A stretch of 34,120 nt of DNA from Bacteroidota bacterium (GCA_018268135.1 JAFDXD010000011.1:1-34120), one strand, 5' to 3'; counted from the first letter of the stretch, positions 24,003 to 33,203 are shown. Program-made: numbers and translations. The notes: generated by a model not told the origin, from the sequence alone.

Positions 24003-24744
24003 TGGGGTAGGTTCGTTGCAGGTACTGCATTTCGGCTAAGATATACCCGAGGTGCTCGGTATGGCTGCCCAATTTTCCGCCGGTATGCATAAAAATATTT
24101 TGTGGCATTGGCAAGCCGGCTTCTTCCAATACATTTTGTACGCTGTCAATCCATTGCATTTTTAATTTTTCGTAATCAATTGGTATGATTTCTTTTTCGA
24201 AATCGGTGGGCGTAAAAAACTCTCCGGTATAGGGCCACAACGCCTTGATGGCTTGTAGCATTTTGTGATGGCTAAGAGGAGTGCCATCGCCTAATCTTAC
24301 TACCCACTCGCTGCTCCATTTGATGTGATAGGTTATTTCTTTTAAAGATTTTTCTGCAATTGCTGACAGTTGTGAATTGGACTGCTGTAATATTTGTTGA
24401 TATAACGATTGCTGATAAACGCTGTAAAAAAATTGACGCAATACGGTTTGTGCCCAATCGCCATTGGGCTGTTCGCATAATAATAAATTTTTAAATTCTC
24501 TTTCAGTACGCAGGTAGGCGAGGCTGTCTTCGGTGATATGGGTATGGCCTGCCTGATTCATTAGCTCTGCGGCATATTGATAAAAATAGCGTGCCTGGCC
24601 TAAGAGGTCGAGTGTAATATTGGTGATGGCAATATCCTGCTCCAGTATGGGGCCGTGGCCGCACCACTCCGCATTTTTTTGCGAAAGAATGAGGTTGCTG
24701 TCAGCCAGAAAAAGGGTAAACTGTATGAGTGGGTTCATATTCAT
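23989..24744 (-). CDS. paaC: 1,2-phenylacetyl-CoA epoxidase subunit PaaC
   Basis: A 251-residue structural ferritin-like subunit, which pairs with the catalytic PaaA. Family blocks are visible: LADSNLILSQKNAEWCGHGPILEQDIAITNITLDLLGQARYFY, LAYLRTEREFKNLLLCEQPNGDWAQT and SLKEITYHIKWSSEWVVRLGDGT. The LGSHTEHLGYILAEMQYLQR end is typical of the family. In this family the diiron site of the subunit is degenerate and does not catalyse epoxidation. It starts 12 bp after paaB and overlaps paaD, consistent with a tightly coupled operon. Confidence 0.95.
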   Translation of the reverse strand: MNMNPLIQFTLFLADSNLILSQKNAEWCGHGPILEQDIAITNITLDLLGQARYFYQYAAELMNQAGHTHITEDSLAYLRTEREFKNLLLCEQPNGDWAQTVLRQFFYSVYQQSLYQQILQQSNSQLSAIAEKSLKEITYHIKWSSEWVVRLGDGTPLSHHKMLQAIKALWPYTGEFFTPTDFEKEIIPIDYEKLKMQWIDSVQNVLEEAGLPMPQNIFMHTGGKLGSHTEHLGYILAEMQYLQRTYPNAQW

Positions 24745-24756
24745 TATTTCAAAATT

Positions 24757-25125
24757 CTACATGTGCTTTATCTCATCGGGTAGTTGGTAAAAACCCGGAT
24801 GGCGATATATTTTATCGGAAGCGGGTTCATAAAAACTTTCGGCATCATCGGGGTTGCTGGCGTGTATATTTTTACTTTCTACCGCCCAAATACTAATACC
24901 TTCCTGGCGGCGGGTGTACACATCCCTTGCATTTTCTATGGCCATGGCTGCATCTGCAGCATGCAGGCTGCCGGCATGTTTATGATCGAGACCCTGCTTG
25001 CTCCTAATAAAAATTTCCCAAAGCGGCCATGCTTTATCGTTAGTAATAGTCGGGCTTGCTATACTTTCCCCGGCTTCATCGCCGGGAATATCGCCGTAAT
25101 AAAATTTTTTAATTTTTATTTTCAT
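24757..25125 (-). CDS. paaB: 1,2-phenylacetyl-CoA epoxidase subunit PaaB
   Basis: A 122-residue subunit that bridges PaaAC dimers. The motif WPLWEIFIRSKQGLDHKHAGSLHAADAAMAIENARDVYTRR is the signature of PaaB, followed by SIWAVESKNIHASNPDDAESFYEPASDKIYRHPGFY. It is slightly longer than the E. coli protein owing to the N-terminal segment KIKIKKFYYGDIPGDEAGES. It lies between paaA (24-bp gap) and paaC (12-bp gap) in the usual order. Confidence 0.95.
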   Translation of the reverse strand: MKIKIKKFYYGDIPGDEAGESIASPTITNDKAWPLWEIFIRSKQGLDHKHAGSLHAADAAMAIENARDVYTRRQEGISIWAVESKNIHASNPDDAESFYEPASDKIYRHPGFYQLPDEIKHM

Positions 25126-25149
25126 ACAATGATCATTTTAATTGAAGGG

Positions 25150-26106
25150 TTATGCTGCATCTGTTTTTTCGTTTGGCTGGCGGCTTTGCTTTTTTTCTGC
25201 ATAGGCAACTGCGGCTTCTCTTACCCAGGCTCCTTCTTCATGGGCCTTGCGGCGTGCTTGCAGGCGCTGCTCATTGCAGGGGCCATTGCCTTTTACTACA
25301 TTCCAAAATTCGTCCCAGTTTATTTCGCCAAAATCGTATTGCCCGGTTTGGTTATTATATTTTAAATCGGGGTCGGGCAGGGTCATGCCTAATAATTTTA
25401 CCTGCTCAGCAATCATATTTACAAACTGCCGGCGAAGCTCATCATTAGTTTTGCGTTTTATTTTCCATTTAATACTTTGGTCGCTATTGGTGCTCTCGCT
25501 GTCTTTGGGGCCAAACATCATTAGGCTTGGCCACCACCACCTGTTGATGGCATCCTGACACATTTCTTTTTGCTCTTTGGTGCCTTTAGATAGTACCAGC
25601 AAACTTTCAAAACCCTGGCGCTGATGAAAACTTTCTTCTTTACAAATACGAACATTGGCACGAGCATAAGGCCCGTACGATGTGCGGCAGAGCATTACCT
25701 GGTTTAAGATAGCAGCGCCATCTACCAGCCATCCAATAGCTCCCATATCGGCCCAGGTGAGGGTTGGATAATTAAAGATGGATGAATATTTTGCTTTGCC
25801 GCTGTGTAATTCATCTATCATTTGCTCCCTGCTGCTGCCAAGGGTTTCTGCTGCTGAGTATAAATAAAGCCCATGGCCTGCTTCATCTTGCACTTTGGCT
25901 ATTAAGATGGCTTTTCTTTTTAAAGAGGGCGCCCTTGTAATCCAGTTGCCTTCGGGCAACATGCCTACTATTTCGCTATGGGCGTGCTGGCTTATTTGCC
26001 TGGTATTTGTTTTGCGGTAGGCATCCGGCATCCAGTCTTTGGGCTCTATTTTTATTTCATTATCTATCTTTTGCTGAAAGGCATTTTCTAAATCGTGTAT
26101 GGCCAT
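25150..26106 (-). CDS. paaA: 1,2-phenylacetyl-CoA epoxidase catalytic subunit PaaA
   Basis: A 318-residue ferritin-like diiron oxygenase subunit. Together with PaaB, PaaC and a reductase it inserts one oxygen atom into the aromatic ring of phenylacetyl-CoA. The iron-ligand motifs are intact: Glu in HSEIVGM (residue 45), Glu75 and His78 in KVQDEAGHG, and the Glu and His of [14 protein letters not shown] (158 and 161). [19 protein letters not shown] is another family block. It is the first gene of paaABCD. The promoter region carries an 8-2-8 inverted repeat just upstream of a TACTTTTA -7-like element. Confidence 0.96.
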   Translation of the reverse strand: MAIHDLENAFQQKIDNEIKIEPKDWMPDAYRKTNTRQISQHAHSEIVGMLPEGNWITRAPSLKRKAILIAKVQDEAGHGLYLYSAAETLGSSREQMIDELHSGKAKYSSIFNYPTLTWADMGAIGWLVDGAAILNQVMLCRTSYGPYARANVRICKEESFHQRQGFESLLVLSKGTKEQKEMCQDAINRWWWPSLMMFGPKDSESTNSDQSIKWKIKRKTNDELRRQFVNMIAEQVKLLGMTLPDPDLKYNNQTGQYDFGEINWDEFWNVVKGNGPCNEQRLQARRKAHEEGAWVREAAVAYAEKKQSRQPNEKTDAA

Positions 26107-26125
26107 GGTATTACTATTGAAGGGA

Positions 26126-26159
26126 TAAAAGTAGCTAAAAAAACTAACAGTTGTTAGTT
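26126..26159 (-). promoter_or_regulatory. paaABCD promoter region with TetR-type operator
   Basis: AACTAACA-GT-TGTTAGTT (26142-26159) is a perfect 8-bp inverted repeat with a 2-bp centre. On the minus strand it precedes a TACTTTTA element (26126-26133) that ends 19 nt before the paaA ATG. A repressor bound here would cover the spacer and -33 region. Phenylacetate operons are often controlled by TetR-family PaaR regulators released by phenylacetyl-CoA; the regulator gene is not in the window. Confidence 0.65.
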
Positions 26160-26193
26160 AAAAATTTTTCATTTTTCTAATACAGATTAAGTA

Positions 26194-26224
26194 TTGCGGA
26201 AGGTTTAGTACCCAATTATGTTTG
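26194..26224 (+). promoter_or_regulatory. Bacteroidota sigma-ABfr-type promoter
   Basis: TTG (26194-26196), then 20 nt, then TATGTTTG (26217-26224). Both the elements and the spacing match the Bacteroidota primary promoter consensus TTTG-N19-21-TAnnTTTG. It lies 35 nt before the lipoprotein ATG at 26260. Confidence 0.65.
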
Positions 26225-26259
26225 TATAAATTTTTTATCAACTTTAAACTTATTTTATC

Positions 26260-26898
26260 ATGAAAACAAATAAACCCGTAATTTATCTAATAGCATTTTT
26301 GCTGATCAATGCAATGCTGCTAACATCCTGCAAAAAAGACAGCGCCCCGGGTACGCCAGCACAGGCTTTTCCGGCTCCCATTGTAAATATTGCGCCACAA
26401 AGTATGATAGACTCACTGGTAGCAAGAGGGGCTACCATTTATAGCGGCACTACGCCACCTATTGTAAACGGCATTTATTTAATGACCCCCGACAGTTGCA
26501 CTTACGATAACTCGCCCAGCAATAGTGCCGGCTCTATTTATGCTGATTATAAATTTAGATTTTCGGGGCAGGATAATGCTGCTTTTACCTTAACAGTAGA
26601 GCAAAAAGCAATTGCAACGGGGGTATTGAATGCAGCACCGGTAGCCACCTACATTTCTGGCAGTGGAAATAATTTTTCAATTTTTACTTTACGCAATCAG
26701 TCTGCTGCCGGCATTCAGGGAGAAATTTTTAATGTATTTAGCGGCACCCTTACATCAACCGGTATTAAAGGATTGCAAAATGTATTGTATGTGAGAAGCA
26801 AAGGAGCAGACCCTTATAATTTGCTGGCTGTAGCAGGCACTGTAAGAGTTTTTATTAATGGCGGAGCAGGCACCGCAATTAAATCAGATACCTTTTAA
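26260..26898 (+). CDS. Lipoprotein of unknown function
   Basis: A 212-residue lipoprotein: a hydrophobic leader (YLIAFLLINAMLLTSC) ends in a lipobox with Cys at residue 24. The mature part is rich in Gly, Ser, Thr and Ala, and reads as beta-strand: PIVNGIYLMTPDSCTYDNS, then YADYKFRFSGQDNAAFTLTVEQK, then ATYISGSGNNFSIFTLRNQ, then VFSGTLTSTGIKGLQNVLYVRSKG. I do not recognise a named domain. The pattern resembles secreted Bacteroidota beta-sandwich or beta-barrel lipoproteins. It has its own promoter and terminator and is therefore a single-gene transcript. Confidence 0.75.
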   Translation: MKTNKPVIYLIAFLLINAMLLTSCKKDSAPGTPAQAFPAPIVNIAPQSMIDSLVARGATIYSGTTPPIVNGIYLMTPDSCTYDNSPSNSAGSIYADYKFRFSGQDNAAFTLTVEQKAIATGVLNAAPVATYISGSGNNFSIFTLRNQSAAGIQGEIFNVFSGTLTSTGIKGLQNVLYVRSKGADPYNLLAVAGTVRVFINGGAGTAIKSDTF

Positions 26899-26927
26899 TG
26901 GCAAGGAATTAAAACCCCGGTTTCATT

Positions 26928-26959
26928 AAAAATGCATCCATACAGGGTGCATTTTTTTT
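26928..26959. terminator. Terminator between lipoprotein and second response regulator (bidirectional)
   Basis: AAAAATGCATCC and GGGTGCATTTTT form a 12-bp stem with one G-T wobble and a 5-nt loop. On the plus strand the T-run continues to eight T. On the minus strand the stem ends in five T. It would serve the lipoprotein and, 35 bp downstream of its stop, the response regulator. Confidence 0.85.
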
Positions 26960-26993
26960 GGAGAGAAGCTTATAAAAAAATAAGGTATTTGTC

Positions 26994-27680
26994 TTATGCG
27001 CTAAACCATTTATTATGATGCGCCATGTGAATAATTTCTGCACGGGATTGCACATGTAATTTTTCATAAATATTGGCAATATGTTTTCTTACCGTTAGCA
27101 CACTAATATCTAATACCGATGAAATGCGTTTGGCATCCCATCCATTTACCATATATTTTAAAATTTCTTCTTCCCTTCCGGTTATTCTTTCGGGGAGTTG
27201 CTGTTGTGCAGGCTGATCGCCGCCGTAAGATGACTTGCTCAATAGTTGCAAAGCTTTTCGAGCAATGGCAGGGCTCATGGGTGCACCTCCATATTCCAAA
27301 ACATTGTTGATGGCTTCCTGTAAAAAAATGGCAGGCTCATGCTTGAGTAAATATCCCGAAGCGCCGGCCTGTATGGCCTGAAATATTTTTTCATCATCAT
27401 CTATTACAGTGAGTACTATAAAATGGATTTGAGGATATAAAGACTTGGCCATAGCAATGGTTTGAATACCATTAAGCACAGGCATTTCAATATCCATAAA
27501 AATAATATCGGGGAGATTTTTAGCAGGGGTGCCTTTTAAAAAAGAAAGACACTCATTGCCATTAGTAGCTACATACAGTAACTCGTAGCCTTCCATTAAA
27601 GAAAATTTTTGAAGAAAGGTACTCCTGTTAATGGGATTATCTTCGGTAAGTACAATTTTTATTTTACTTGAAGGTATCAT
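26994..27680 (-). CDS. NarL/FixJ-type response regulator, second copy
   Basis: A 228-residue regulator. The receiver domain has acidic residues in VLTEDNPINR, the phosphoacceptor Asp in IIFMDIEMPV and Lys in GYLLKHEP. The C-terminal LuxR helix-turn-helix reads ITGREEEILKYMVNGWDAKRISSVLDIS and LTVRKHIANIYEKL. It is encoded 37 bp after the TPR histidine kinase, so the pair is a single two-component system. The linker YGGAPMSPAIARKALQLL parallels AGGSPMSSNIARKVVASF of the regulator at 2765-3400, showing that the two systems are paralogs, although the gene order is reversed here (kinase first). Confidence 0.92.
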   Translation of the reverse strand: MIPSSKIKIVLTEDNPINRSTFLQKFSLMEGYELLYVATNGNECLSFLKGTPAKNLPDIIFMDIEMPVLNGIQTIAMAKSLYPQIHFIVLTVIDDDEKIFQAIQAGASGYLLKHEPAIFLQEAINNVLEYGGAPMSPAIARKALQLLSKSSYGGDQPAQQQLPERITGREEEILKYMVNGWDAKRISSVLDISVLTVRKHIANIYEKLHVQSRAEIIHMAHHNKWFSA

Positions 27681-27717
27681 ATTGCAAAGTTGGAAATATT
27701 ATAAAAGAATAAAATAA

Positions 27718-29646
27718 TTATTTTGTAGTAGGGTAAATATGAATGATAGTGCCGGGGTTTTGTAATTGCCATTTTATTTGCCAGTCAAACTCCTTAGCCC
27801 TGCGTTGCATATTGGCAAGGCCATTATTGCTGCTAACAATTTTTTGCATATCAATACCATCCCCATCATCGCTTACGGTAAAATACCAATGCGTGGCGCC
27901 CTCTATTTTTACAATAATATTTTTACAATGGCTATGCCTAAGTGCGTTAATAATACTTTCACGCAAAATGCTAAACAGGTGAAAAGCCTGGGCCGGGGTC
28001 AGTAACATATCATTGCTAATATTTTCCAGCACTTCCATATTTACCATTGGGTAACTTGGCTGTATGCGTTGTATAAATGCTTTAAGCCTGTCGCTAATGG
28101 CTGTTAATGCAAGTGCATCTTTTTTTAAAGCCCAGATAGTATCTCCAAGCTGCGATACAATTGCCTGCGAATTGTTTCTTAACTGTTGCAATGGCACTAC
28201 CCAGGTCTGGCTCACTTCTCCCAAAGAAATCTGGTCTAAGTTAGAAGCAATAGAGGCAGCATAGGCGCCGAGGTTATCATGCAGGTCGGCTGCTATTCTT
28301 TTACGTTCGTTTTCTTCAGCTTCTTTTACAGCAAGAGCTGCCAGCATTTTTTCTTCATAAACCATTTTATTAATTGCCAGCTTTTGCTTGCGCCTGTAAT
28401 TTTTAAATAGCAGCCACGCAACCGCCATTGCAAAAGCAATTAAGATAAGAGAGCCATAAAACAGATAATTTTTTTTGGTTAAATCTAATTTTTGCTGAAT
28501 GATAGTACTCTCCTTTTTTTGAACTTCGTATTTGGTTTGCAATTCGGCAATTGCATGGGCCGAATTTTCTTCATAAAAAGTATCTTTTGCCTCAATTATT
28601 TTTTCCAGGGTTTTGGTATAATTAACATTATCTCCTTTTTGTTTGTAACATTTAGCCAGGCTACGGTAGTACGATATTTTTAAAGCATCTACTTTATTAT
28701 TTTGCTGATCCTGCGATAGCGCATTGGTAAGTATGCTGATAGATTTATCATAATTGCCGGCATTCATATAAATATTGGCAAGGGCTATTTGCTCATTTGA
28801 AAAGGTGAGCCTGCCTTCTAGTTTTTCTCTCAGGGCAATACATTGCATCATGGTTTCTTCTGCCTTATCGTATTGTTTTTGCTGCTTATAAATACTGGCT
28901 TTTACCCTAAGGGCATTTGCCAGAAAAAACAGGTTTTGGCTTTGGGTACAGAGTGTAATGGCTTTATCAATAAAATAATTTGCAGAGTCAGTATTCTCAA
29001 TCCATCTATAGGTTTCTGCAATATTTACATTGATGGCGCCTGACACTGCTGCAAACTCTGGCGTAGCCTGGCAATACATCAGCCCTTTAAAATACCATTT
29101 AAATGCTTCGCTAATATGATCAAGATTGTATTGAATAACACCGATAGTGTTACAGTTTTTTGCAAGTACAAGAGAGTCGTTATATTTTTCGGCATCTACT
29201 ATTATTTTATACAGCTCTGCCAATGCAGTGGTATAATTTGACTTGTCGCCAAAGCAATCTACTTTTTGAGCAGCCAGTTTAAAATATTTTTTTCTTGATG
29301 CCGGGTTGGTTACCGTATTTTTTTTAAGCTCAGGCTCTATTAATATTAAAGCGCTATCTGTATTACCTAACCGTATCAGTGCATTGATGCGGGCAATTTG
29401 TGCATCTGTTTTTTTCCAATCTTCCTGTTGCAATGCAGCCAGGCCGGCCGCTATGTTGGCGTATTTAAATAAACTGTCTTTATGCAAACTTTCATGCACA
29501 GAGCAGAGCATCAGAAGCTCTTGTAATTTTTCATTGTTGTTACCGGCTGCATATAAATTTTTTACATGCTGATCTATAAACGGCGTTTGAGCCGGGGCTA
29601 AAAGATGAAAGGCCAACAAAATAAAAATTGCAAAATATCTAAGCAT
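27718..29646 (-). CDS. TPR-containing sensor histidine kinase
   Basis: A 642-residue kinase. I start at the ATG at 29646, where LRYFAIFILLAFHLLAPAQ gives a signal peptide; an upstream ATG adds eight residues. Residues 20-390 are tetratricopeptide-like helical repeats expected in the periplasm (for example SEAFKWYFKGLMYC, YDKAEETMMQCIALREKL, NYDKSISILTNALSQ). One membrane segment follows (YLFYGSLILIAFAMAVAWLLF), then a coiled coil. The HisKA_3 box is RKRIAADLHDNLGAYAASIAS, and the HATPase domain has SDDGDGID and NGLANMQRRA. TPR kinases of this kind are typical of Bacteroidota. The signal is unknown; the partner regulator follows directly. Confidence 0.9.
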   Translation of the reverse strand: MLRYFAIFILLAFHLLAPAQTPFIDQHVKNLYAAGNNNEKLQELLMLCSVHESLHKDSLFKYANIAAGLAALQQEDWKKTDAQIARINALIRLGNTDSALILIEPELKKNTVTNPASRKKYFKLAAQKVDCFGDKSNYTTALAELYKIIVDAEKYNDSLVLAKNCNTIGVIQYNLDHISEAFKWYFKGLMYCQATPEFAAVSGAINVNIAETYRWIENTDSANYFIDKAITLCTQSQNLFFLANALRVKASIYKQQKQYDKAEETMMQCIALREKLEGRLTFSNEQIALANIYMNAGNYDKSISILTNALSQDQQNNKVDALKISYYRSLAKCYKQKGDNVNYTKTLEKIIEAKDTFYEENSAHAIAELQTKYEVQKKESTIIQQKLDLTKKNYLFYGSLILIAFAMAVAWLLFKNYRRKQKLAINKMVYEEKMLAALAVKEAEENERKRIAADLHDNLGAYAASIASNLDQISLGEVSQTWVVPLQQLRNNSQAIVSQLGDTIWALKKDALALTAISDRLKAFIQRIQPSYPMVNMEVLENISNDMLLTPAQAFHLFSILRESIINALRHSHCKNIIVKIEGATHWYFTVSDDGDGIDMQKIVSSNNGLANMQRRAKEFDWQIKWQLQNPGTIIHIYPTTK

Positions 29647-29820
29647 ATAAAAGCAGTTAAAAAAAATCAATACTTAAAATTAGGTAGGATTTTTTTCATT
29701 TTAAGTACTACAAATTATGTATTGTCAACTCTGCTTGTTTTTTAAAATTTTACATCGTATTTCAAATCCTTCATAAAACCTGCAGGTCCGCCTTTATTTT
29801 ATCACACCTAATTTTTTTGT

Positions 29821-32800
29821 ATGAAAAAGTTTTACAGTTTATTATTTTTTGCAGCGCTGGTATGTACTGCAAATGCTCAGGGAGTATCTCGCATGTTTGG
29901 GCTGGTAGGGGGCTATCCACAGAGTGATAACTCCAGTAATGGTTTTTTATATAGTACAGATAGCACCGGTAAAAACGTACAATTGCATTACAGTTTCCCG
30001 GTATTTAACCCTGGGGCCAATCCTGCTAATGTAGAGTTGGCGGCTTACAATGGAAAATTGTATGGGCTCACTCCCAAAGGAGGGAAAAACGACATGGGTG
30101 TACTATTTGAGTATGACCCTGCTACTAATGTTTATGTAAAAAAATATGAGTTTGGTTCTGCAGCGCCATCTTCAAACGATGGTACCAACCCATACGGTAG
30201 TCTTTTATTGTACAATAATAAATTTTATGGCTTAACCAATAGTGGCAATGGAGCTTCTTATTACGGTACCATATTTGAATGGGATCCGGCAACAAATGTT
30301 TACACTACAAAATACAGTTTTAATATTTCTACCGGCGGTTTTCCTCAAAATTCATTGAGACTAATGAATGGGAAAATGTATGGCACCACCATTACCGGCG
30401 GCTCAGCCACTAATTTTGGAGTAGTATTTGAGTGGGACCCCGCTACCAATACATATAAAGATTTACTAGACCTTACCGGCCCCGGAGCGGGAAATGGATG
30501 GGGGTTTTATACCAATGTAACTGTGTATAATAATAAACTATACTGTGCCAGCTACCGTGGCGCTGCCAACGATGCAGGAGCATTGTATGTAATAGACCCA
30601 TTGCTGCCCAATGGCTCTAATACTACCATTGCAAAAGTATTTGACGCTAGTAGCGGTACCACTTGTACTAATAACGAAATGATTGTGTACAATAATAAAT
30701 TGTATGGCACTCTAAGCCAGAATGGGGCATCGTATGGAGGTACTATTTTTGAGCTTGACCCCGCTACCAATACTTTTACAAAACTTGCCGATTTTAACCC
30801 TTCTGTAACAGGGTCGGTGCCAGCAGGTAAATGGGTTGTAAACGGCACTAAATTTATTGGCATGTGTAGCAATAGTGGTGCAAATAGTACCGGCACCATT
30901 TACGAATGGGATCCTGCTTCACCAGCTACCATTACTAAAAAATATGATTTCGGAATTAATAATACTGATAACCCCATTAAACCTGGCAGTAGCCTTATTC
31001 TCTCCAATTCAAAATTTTATGCTACTACATATAATGGAGGGTATAGCGATCAGGGCAGTTTGTTTGAATATGATTATGCTTCGGGCACGGTTACTAAAAA
31101 ACTAAATTTTAATACTCCCGAAAACGGAAGAATACCAACCGGCAAACCTACACTGCTAAATGGAAAATTGTATGGCACCTGTAGTACAGGGCCGCAGACT
31201 AATGCAGGCTCCTTGTGGGAATACGATCCTTCCACAAATATTTATTCACGCAAATACAAATTTAATCTATACAACTCTCCTTTAGGAAGCGTACCTAATG
31301 CATCTCTTTCAGTATATAATGGCAAATTGTATGGAATGACGCTGCAAGGTGGAGCGCTTAACTATGGAGTAGTATTTTCTTACGACCCAGCCACAGATAT
31401 TTATACTAAAACCGATATTCAAACCCTGGGTACCGGTTTACAACCCGATGGCGACCTCACACTTTATAACAATAAATTTTATGGTATGCTTTCTAATGGC
31501 GGCACGAGCAACCTGGGGATCATTTTTAGCTATGACCCTGCCACAGCGGTACTTACAAAACTGTATGATATTGCCAATCTTGGAAATAACAATGGCAGCC
31601 CTTCTTCTTATTTTTTACTGTATAATAATAAGCTGTATGGATGCACCAATTCAGGTGGAGCTAATAATTATGGATGTGTTTTTTCTTTTGACCCTGCCAC
31701 CAATACTGCTGTGTCTTTAGCAGATTTTAATGTAACTACTACCGGGTACAATGTAAGAAACGCATTTGCACTGTATAATGGAAAAATGTATAATAATGCT
31801 ACATCTGGGGGGATAAGCTATGGTACTATTTTTTCTTTTGACCCTGGCAATAATAGCATTACAAAGTTGTATGATTATACCGGCGCAAACAATAATGGCT
31901 TTTCGCCAGAAGGCGGGTTAACTGTTAATGGAAATAAATTGTATAGCTCCACAAAAAATATTAATCATGATATTGCAGTAATTGCTCTTGACCCTACTAC
32001 CAATACAATCACATTACAGTCAACTTATACCCCAACCAATACAAGTTATAATTTACCCATATCGCATAATGGGCTTACAGTAGCGCCGGCTTTTATAGCC
32101 AACGGTATTGCAAATAATTGCGAAGCAGAGCCCGTGGTAACAATTGATAATACCAATAATAATAAATGGGTTCCCATATTAAATAATACCGGTGAAGTAG
32201 TAGCAGAAATAAAAGCCAATGGAAATAATTTAGGCCAGGTGAGCACCTCTTTGTACATACACTCCGGCACTGTAAGAGAAGATGCTCAGCAGCAGCTTTA
32301 TGACGATAGAAACATGACTATAAGTGTACAAAATCCTCCGGCTTCCAATGTTGATATTAGGTTATACATGAAAACAAGTGAGTTTCTGGCTTTGAAAAAT
32401 GCTCAAAATTCTCTTGGTCAACCTTCCGGAGTTTCTACCATTAGTGATGTTATCATCTTAAAAAATGAACAGGCTTCCTGTGCTTCTTCGCTATCGCAAA
32501 ATCCCGAGAAGCTTTCTACAAACACCGAAACTTATGAATATGGTTATGTATTATCTGCCAGCATCAATACTTTTTCTACCTTCTTTTTTGCAAGAAATAA
32601 TTTTGTAGTATTACCGGTTACACTTACCAGTTTTAATGCAGTAAAGCAAAACAAAGTGGTACTGCTTAATTGGGAAACTGAAAATGAAATAAATTTTTCA
32701 AAATTTATATTGGAAAGAAGTACCGATAATCTGCACTGGCAGGCCATTACACAAGTAAATGCACACAATACACATGGGCGCAATCTATACCAATATACCG

Positions 32801-33129
32801 ATGCAAATCCGGCAACAGGTATCAATCAATACAGGCTAAAACAAATAAATATGGATGGCAGTTATCAATACAGCCATATTGCCAGGGTAGATTTTTCTAA
32901 AGAAGCAGGTATTATTATTTCGCCAAACCCGGCTTCAGATTTTATCAACATTCAATGCGATAAAAAAATTACCGGCATCTCTATTGTAGATATGAGCGGT
33001 AAACTGGTAAAACAAATAAGCCCCAATGCAAGTAATATTTACAATGTAAGCAAAATGGCTACAGGCATGTATTTGATAAGAATACAAACAGAAAGCCAGG
33101 TGCTCAACTCTAAATTATTTATCAGGTAA
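29821..33129 (+). CDS. Large secreted repeat protein with T9SS type A sorting domain
   Basis: A 1102-residue protein with a signal peptide (KKFYSLLFFAALVCTANAQ). About 13 tandem repeats of 50-65 residues fill residues 60-760. Each holds a core like YNGKLYGLTPKGG followed by GVLFEYDPATNVY; this resembles TIGR03803 and kelch/beta-propeller repeats. A beta-sandwich segment follows (760-935), then the PVTLTSFNA..NWETENEINFSKFILERSTD region common before Por sorting signals. A C-terminal T9SS type A domain (ISPNPASDFINIQC to MATGMYLIRIQTESQVLNSKLFIR) completes it. The sorting domain directs export through the type IX system and attachment or release at the cell surface. The role is unknown. Confidence 0.88.
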   Translation: MKKFYSLLFFAALVCTANAQGVSRMFGLVGGYPQSDNSSNGFLYSTDSTGKNVQLHYSFPVFNPGANPANVELAAYNGKLYGLTPKGGKNDMGVLFEYDPATNVYVKKYEFGSAAPSSNDGTNPYGSLLLYNNKFYGLTNSGNGASYYGTIFEWDPATNVYTTKYSFNISTGGFPQNSLRLMNGKMYGTTITGGSATNFGVVFEWDPATNTYKDLLDLTGPGAGNGWGFYTNVTVYNNKLYCASYRGAANDAGALYVIDPLLPNGSNTTIAKVFDASSGTTCTNNEMIVYNNKLYGTLSQNGASYGGTIFELDPATNTFTKLADFNPSVTGSVPAGKWVVNGTKFIGMCSNSGANSTGTIYEWDPASPATITKKYDFGINNTDNPIKPGSSLILSNSKFYATTYNGGYSDQGSLFEYDYASGTVTKKLNFNTPENGRIPTGKPTLLNGKLYGTCSTGPQTNAGSLWEYDPSTNIYSRKYKFNLYNSPLGSVPNASLSVYNGKLYGMTLQGGALNYGVVFSYDPATDIYTKTDIQTLGTGLQPDGDLTLYNNKFYGMLSNGGTSNLGIIFSYDPATAVLTKLYDIANLGNNNGSPSSYFLLYNNKLYGCTNSGGANNYGCVFSFDPATNTAVSLADFNVTTTGYNVRNAFALYNGKMYNNATSGGISYGTIFSFDPGNNSITKLYDYTGANNNGFSPEGGLTVNGNKLYSSTKNINHDIAVIALDPTTNTITLQSTYTPTNTSYNLPISHNGLTVAPAFIANGIANNCEAEPVVTIDNTNNNKWVPILNNTGEVVAEIKANGNNLGQVSTSLYIHSGTVREDAQQQLYDDRNMTISVQNPPASNVDIRLYMKTSEFLALKNAQNSLGQPSGVSTISDVIILKNEQASCASSLSQNPEKLSTNTETYEYGYVLSASINTFSTFFFARNNFVVLPVTLTSFNAVKQNKVVLLNWETENEINFSKFILERSTDNLHWQAITQVNAHNTHGRNLYQYTDANPATGINQYRLKQINMDGSYQYSHIARVDFSKEAGIIISPNPASDFINIQCDKKITGISIVDMSGKLVKQISPNASNIYNVSKMATGMYLIRIQTESQVLNSKLFIR

Positions 33130-33167
33130 TATTTATTATAAAAATGTGAACTCAGGTGTGTAAAATC

Positions 33168-33203
33168 AAAGCCGTTGTGTAATGCAGCGGCTTTACTTTT
33201 TTA
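33168..33203. terminator. Terminator after the T9SS repeat protein
   Basis: AAAGCCGTTG and CAGCGGCTTT form a 10-bp stem with one T-G wobble and a loop of about 7 nt, followed on the plus strand by ACTTTTTTA. It lies 38 bp after the stop of the repeat protein, and may also serve the convergent gene, whose stop overlaps the T-run. Confidence 0.75.

Noticed and set aside
31000-32000. Tandem DNA repeats in the T9SS gene as a separate repeat element
   Set aside because: They follow the codon frame of the protein repeat and are explained by it.
33168-33194. Hairpin as a third copy of the higBA-flanking repeat
   Set aside because: It shares only a few bases such as GCAG and GGCTTT; position and T-run show a terminator.
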